Source: Amycolatopsis arida
Lineage (GTDB): Bacteria; Actinomycetota; Actinomycetes; Mycobacteriales; Pseudonocardiaceae
Reading direction: 5' to 3'
NCBI RefSeq assembly: GCF_900115565.1
Contig: NZ_FOWW01000014.1
Coordinates: 1 to 64,000, forward strand
DNA length: 64,000 nucleotides
A program made the position numbers and the translations under genes. A model generated the notes under the pieces. It did no database searches, was not told where the DNA came from, and saw nothing but the letters and a program-made list of their open reading frames with translations. Positions 61,250-64,000 of the stretch are shown piece after piece; position 1 is the first letter of the stretch, and each line of letters starts with the position of its first letter.

Positions 61250-62812
61250 ATGAGCGGCAACCACTTCGACGTGCTCGTCATCGGCGCCGGCGTCTCCGGC
61301 ATCGGCACCGCCTGCCACCTGGTCCAGCAGTGCCCCGGCAAGACCTTCGCCATCCTCGAGCGGCGCTCGGCGATCGGTGGCACCTGGGACCTCTTCCGGT
61401 ACCCGGGCATCCGGTCCGACTCCGACATGTACACCTTCGGCTACCGGTTCCGCCCCTGGCGGGGCACCAAGGTCCTCGCCGACGGCCCCAACATCCGCGC
61501 CTACCTCGAGGACACCGCGGCCCGGTACGGCGTCACCGAGCACATCCGCTTCCGCCGCAAGGTGACCAGGACCAGCTGGTCGACCCGCGAGGGACTGTGG
61601 ACGGTGGAGGCCACCGACGAGACCACCGGCGAGGTCGAGGTCTACACCAGCCGGTTCCTGGCCGGCTGCACCGGCTACTACGACTACGACGCCGGCTACC
61701 GGCCCACCTTCCCCGGCGAGGACCGCTTCACCGGGCGGATCGTCCACCCGCAGCACTGGCCCGAGGACCTCGACTACCGCGGCAAGCGGGTGGTGGTGAT
61801 CGGCAGCGGCGCCACCGCGGTCACGCTGGTGCCGGCCATGGCCCGCGACGCCGAGCACGTCACCATGCTGCAGCGGTCGCCGTCCTACATCATGCCGATC
61901 CCCGAGCACGACCCGATGGCGACGGCCCTGCGGCGGCTCGGCGTGCCGGCCGGGCTGGTCTACCGGCTCGGCCGCGCCCGCAACATCGCCCTGCAACGCG
62001 CGGTGTTCGTACTGTCCCGGTCGCTGCCGACGCTGGTCCGCCGGGTCCTGCTCGCGGTGGTCCGCGGCCAGCTCGGCTCGCGCGTCGACCCGCGGCACTT
62101 CAGCCCGTCCTACAACCCGTGGGACGAGCGGCTGTGCGTGGTCCCCGACGGCGACCTCTTCCGGTCGCTGCGCAGGGGCGAGGCCTCCGTCGTCACCGAC
62201 CACATCGACACCTTCACCGAGAAGGGCGTCCGGCTGAAGTCCGGCGAGGAGCTCCCCGCCGACATCATCGTGACGGCGACCGGGCTGGTCATCCAGATCG
62301 GCGGCGGCGCCACCATCGAGGTCGACGGCGAGCCGGTCGCCACCCGCGAGCGGGTGATCTACAAGGGCGTCCTCATCGACGGCGTGCCGAACGCCATGTT
62401 CGTCATCGGCTACACCAACGCGTCCTGGACGCTCAAGGCGGACCTCGCCGCCGAGTACTTCTGCCGGCTGCTGCGGCACATGGACCGGCACGGCTACACG
62501 CAGGTGGTGGCCCGTGCCCGGCCCGACGACCGGGCGGAGGAGTCGGCCATGGGCAGCGCCCTGCGGTCCGGCTACATCCGCCGCGGCGACGCGGTGATCC
62601 CGCGGCAGGGAACGCGCAAGCCGTGGAAGGTCCTCAACGACTACTACCGCGACGCCGTGCTGCTGCGGCGCGGCCGGATCGAGGACGGTGTCCTGCGGTT
62701 CGGTCGCACCGCCGCCCCCGGAGCGCGACCCGCGGAGCCGGCCCGGCCGGTCGGGATCGGAGCCGGGACCGACAGGTCCACTGTGGACGCCTCGAGCCAA
62801 CCCGGTGGCTGA
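61250..62812 (+). CDS. Flavin-containing Baeyer-Villiger-type monooxygenase (EthA-like)
   Basis: A 520-residue class B flavoprotein monooxygenase. FAD motif VIGAGVSGIGTACHLVQQ, the IGGTWDLFRYPGIRSDSDM segment typical of EthA-type enzymes, the fingerprint FTGRIVHPQHWP (FxGxxxHxxxWP) and the NADPH motif VVVIGSGATAVTLVPAMA. GGAAGGAG precedes ATG 61250. EthA-group enzymes oxidise ketones and thioamide drugs. The overlapping downstream TetR gene is the likely controller of this unit, as with EthR. Confidence 0.92.
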   Translation: MSGNHFDVLVIGAGVSGIGTACHLVQQCPGKTFAILERRSAIGGTWDLFRYPGIRSDSDMYTFGYRFRPWRGTKVLADGPNIRAYLEDTAARYGVTEHIRFRRKVTRTSWSTREGLWTVEATDETTGEVEVYTSRFLAGCTGYYDYDAGYRPTFPGEDRFTGRIVHPQHWPEDLDYRGKRVVVIGSGATAVTLVPAMARDAEHVTMLQRSPSYIMPIPEHDPMATALRRLGVPAGLVYRLGRARNIALQRAVFVLSRSLPTLVRRVLLAVVRGQLGSRVDPRHFSPSYNPWDERLCVVPDGDLFRSLRRGEASVVTDHIDTFTEKGVRLKSGEELPADIIVTATGLVIQIGGGATIEVDGEPVATRERVIYKGVLIDGVPNAMFVIGYTNASWTLKADLAAEYFCRLLRHMDRHGYTQVVARARPDDRAEESAMGSALRSGYIRRGDAVIPRQGTRKPWKVLNDYYRDAVLLRRGRIEDGVLRFGRTAAPGARPAEPARPVGIGAGTDRSTVDASSQPGG

Positions 62813-63545
62813 GGTGTGCCGCCGGGTGGACCCCGACCGCGACTCCGACCACGACTCCGGGCGACAGGATCGGCGCCGGGTCCGCTGGCACGACCACAAC
62901 GCCGAGCGCCGCCGCCAGGTGCTCGACGCCGCGGTCGCGGTCATCGAGGCGCAGCCACCCGGGACGGAGCCCAGGGTGCAGCGGATCGCGGAGCGGGCCG
63001 GCATCGGGCGGACGGTGGTCTACCGGCACTTCACCGGCAAGGCCGACCTGCACCGCGCGCTGCAGGCACACATCGTGGGCATGATGCGTGGCGCCGTCGA
63101 GCCCAGCATCAGCTTCGCCGGCAGCGTCCAGGAGATCATCGGGCGGATCGTGACCGCCTACGTCGACTGGGCCGCCGCGCATCCCCACCTCTACCTGGTG
63201 ATCGAGCGCGAGCTCGGTGACGGGCTGCCCGGCGAGCTGGTCAGCACGCTCCGGGCCGCGGCCACCGCGTTCGGCGACCTCGTCCGGGCCGGCGCCGGCC
63301 GGTTGGGCGTCCCCCTCGACGACGCGCAGTCGGCCACCGTGGACCTTCTCGTGGTCGGCATCATCGGGCAGGTCCGCGGCACCGTGGGCCACTGGGTCCG
63401 CGAGCGCGGCAGCGGGGCCACCGCGGCCGAGCTGGCCGCGTTGCTCAGCCGGTCGATCTGGTTCCAGCTCGACGGCTTCGCCAGAACCCTCGGCGTCACC
63501 CTCGACCCGACCCAGCCCCTCACCCGGGTCGCCACCCCCGCCTGA
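62805..63545 (+). CDS. TetR-family regulator overlapping the monooxygenase gene
   Basis: About 246 residues. After a charged N-terminal extension (residues 1-33) comes the TetR HTH (RRQVLDAAVAVIEAQ, RIAERAGIGRTVVYRHFTGK) and a helical ligand domain. GTG 62805 overlaps the monooxygenase stop by 8 bases; GTG 62814 is the alternative start. The overlap implies joint expression and regulation of the monooxygenase. Confidence 0.88.
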   Translation: MAEVCRRVDPDRDSDHDSGRQDRRRVRWHDHNAERRRQVLDAAVAVIEAQPPGTEPRVQRIAERAGIGRTVVYRHFTGKADLHRALQAHIVGMMRGAVEPSISFAGSVQEIIGRIVTAYVDWAAAHPHLYLVIERELGDGLPGELVSTLRAAATAFGDLVRAGAGRLGVPLDDAQSATVDLLVVGIIGQVRGTVGHWVRERGSGATAAELAALLSRSIWFQLDGFARTLGVTLDPTQPLTRVATPA

Positions 63546-63577
63546 GTCGCTCGGCGGTGGTCGAGCGCCCTCGCTCC

Positions 63578-63583
63578 TATACT
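63578..63583 (+). promoter_or_regulatory. -10 element of a leaderless promoter
   Basis: TATACT ends 6 bases before GTG 63590 and there is no ribosome-binding site, the arrangement of actinobacterial leaderless transcripts. Confidence 0.7.
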
Positions 63584-63589
63584 GCGCGG

Positions 63590-64000
63590 GTGGGCCGGAG
63601 CGCGAAGTTCACCGAGGACGACTTCCTCGACGCCGCCTTGTCGCTCCTGGCCGAGGGCGGCACCGGCGCGGCCACGATCACGAAGGTCGCCGAGCGGATG
63701 GCGGCACCGGTCGGGTCGGTGTACCACCGGTTCGCCTCGCGCGACCTGCTCCTCGCCCGGCTGTGGGTACGGACGGTCCGCCGGTTCCAGCACGGCTACC
63801 TGGAGCGGCTGACCGACGACGACCTGGACGTGGCGGCCACCGGCGCCGCGCTGCACGTCGTGCGCTGGGCGCGGGAGCATCCCGCCGAGGCGCGCGTCCT
63901 GACGCTGTACCGGCAGCAGGACCTCGTGGCCCGCTGGCCGGACGAGCTCGACCCGGAACTGTCCACACTCAACGACGCCGCCACCGCCGCGGTGCGCCGG
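63590..64000 (+). CDS. TetR-family regulator, N-terminal part (cut by window end)
   Basis: 137 residues are visible and the frame is still open at base 64000. The HTH is clear (FTEDDFLDAALSLLAEGG, ITKVAERMAAPVGSVYHRFA). The start is GTG 63590 with a TATACT box immediately upstream. The ligand domain is incomplete, so no target can be suggested. Confidence 0.88.
   Translation, partial: MGRSAKFTEDDFLDAALSLLAEGGTGAATITKVAERMAAPVGSVYHRFASRDLLLARLWVRTVRRFQHGYLERLTDDDLDVAATGAALHVVRWAREHPAEARVLTLYRQQDLVARWPDELDPELSTLNDAATAAVRR

Overview
The window is high-GC DNA with strong G/C third-position bias. It carries actinobacterial families throughout: an AfsR-type SARP regulator, a StrR/ParB-like regulator, a MAB_1171c membrane protein, a mycothiol-dependent isomerase family member, SPW-repeat and GerMN lipoproteins. 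Leaderless GTG starts and many 4-nt ATGA/GTGA gene overlaps also occur. It looks like chromosomal accessory DNA of a filamentous actinomycete, plausibly Pseudonocardiaceae; the family assignment is inference. No rRNA, tRNA, CRISPR array, transposase or phage gene was seen.

Layout. 0-6 kb: the end of a secreted FG-GAP protein, then a LacI regulator convergent with a ribose-type sugar ABC operon. Two near-identical 18-bp sites in front of the regulator and the operon are very likely its operators. 5.7-13.9 kb: a StrR/ParB-like regulator, a secreted tendamistat-like protein without the inhibitory Trp-Arg-Tyr, a 1,083-residue SARP, a patch of decayed genes (a second StrR-like gene, a SnoaL-like gene), and a streptogramin-resistance pair. 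In that pair a Vat-like acetyltransferase with one frameshift overlaps an intact Vgb-type lyase. 14-19.4 kb: VOC, MFS, ferric-reductase-like and mycothiol-type genes with relics. 19.4-24.5 kb: a zinc-uptake locus of the Azt type, with divergent ATPase and permease across a Zur box, a substrate-binding lipoprotein, and two different AztD-like beta-propeller lipoproteins.

24.7-35 kb: GNAT, thioredoxin-reductase-like protein, NfeD/slipin pair, relics of VOC and TetR genes, secreted isoaspartyl peptidase, HGSNAT-like membrane acyltransferase, and a two-component system overlapping a GerMN lipoprotein. 35.4-37.6 kb: a three-gene XRE regulator / ImmA-type protease / MAB_1171c membrane protein module. 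37.7-49.4 kb: PIG-L protein with a degenerate active site coupled to an amidohydrolase, BFN nuclease-like protein, a NAD-binding/EamA pair opposite a LysR regulator, SGNH hydrolase, SPW/VKOR pair, GH15 hydrolase.

49.5-61 kb is a heavy-metal/redox island. It holds a MerA-like flavoprotein, an unrecognised CC-containing protein, a MerT-like membrane protein, a Crp/Fnr regulator with a CDP-alcohol phosphotransferase, and a Tat-exported multicopper oxidase with a secreted partner. It continues with an operon running from an ArsR sensor (CmtR-type cysteines) through a COG1964-like radical SAM protein to an ArsM-like methyltransferase. Divergent from that operon are a full mercuric reductase (MerA, C-terminal Cys-Cys) and a MerR-family regulator. 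The radical SAM plus methyltransferase pair beside MerA is the best candidate here for an undescribed metal(loid) pathway. The window closes with an EthA-like Baeyer-Villiger monooxygenase overlapping a TetR gene, and a second TetR gene cut by the window edge.
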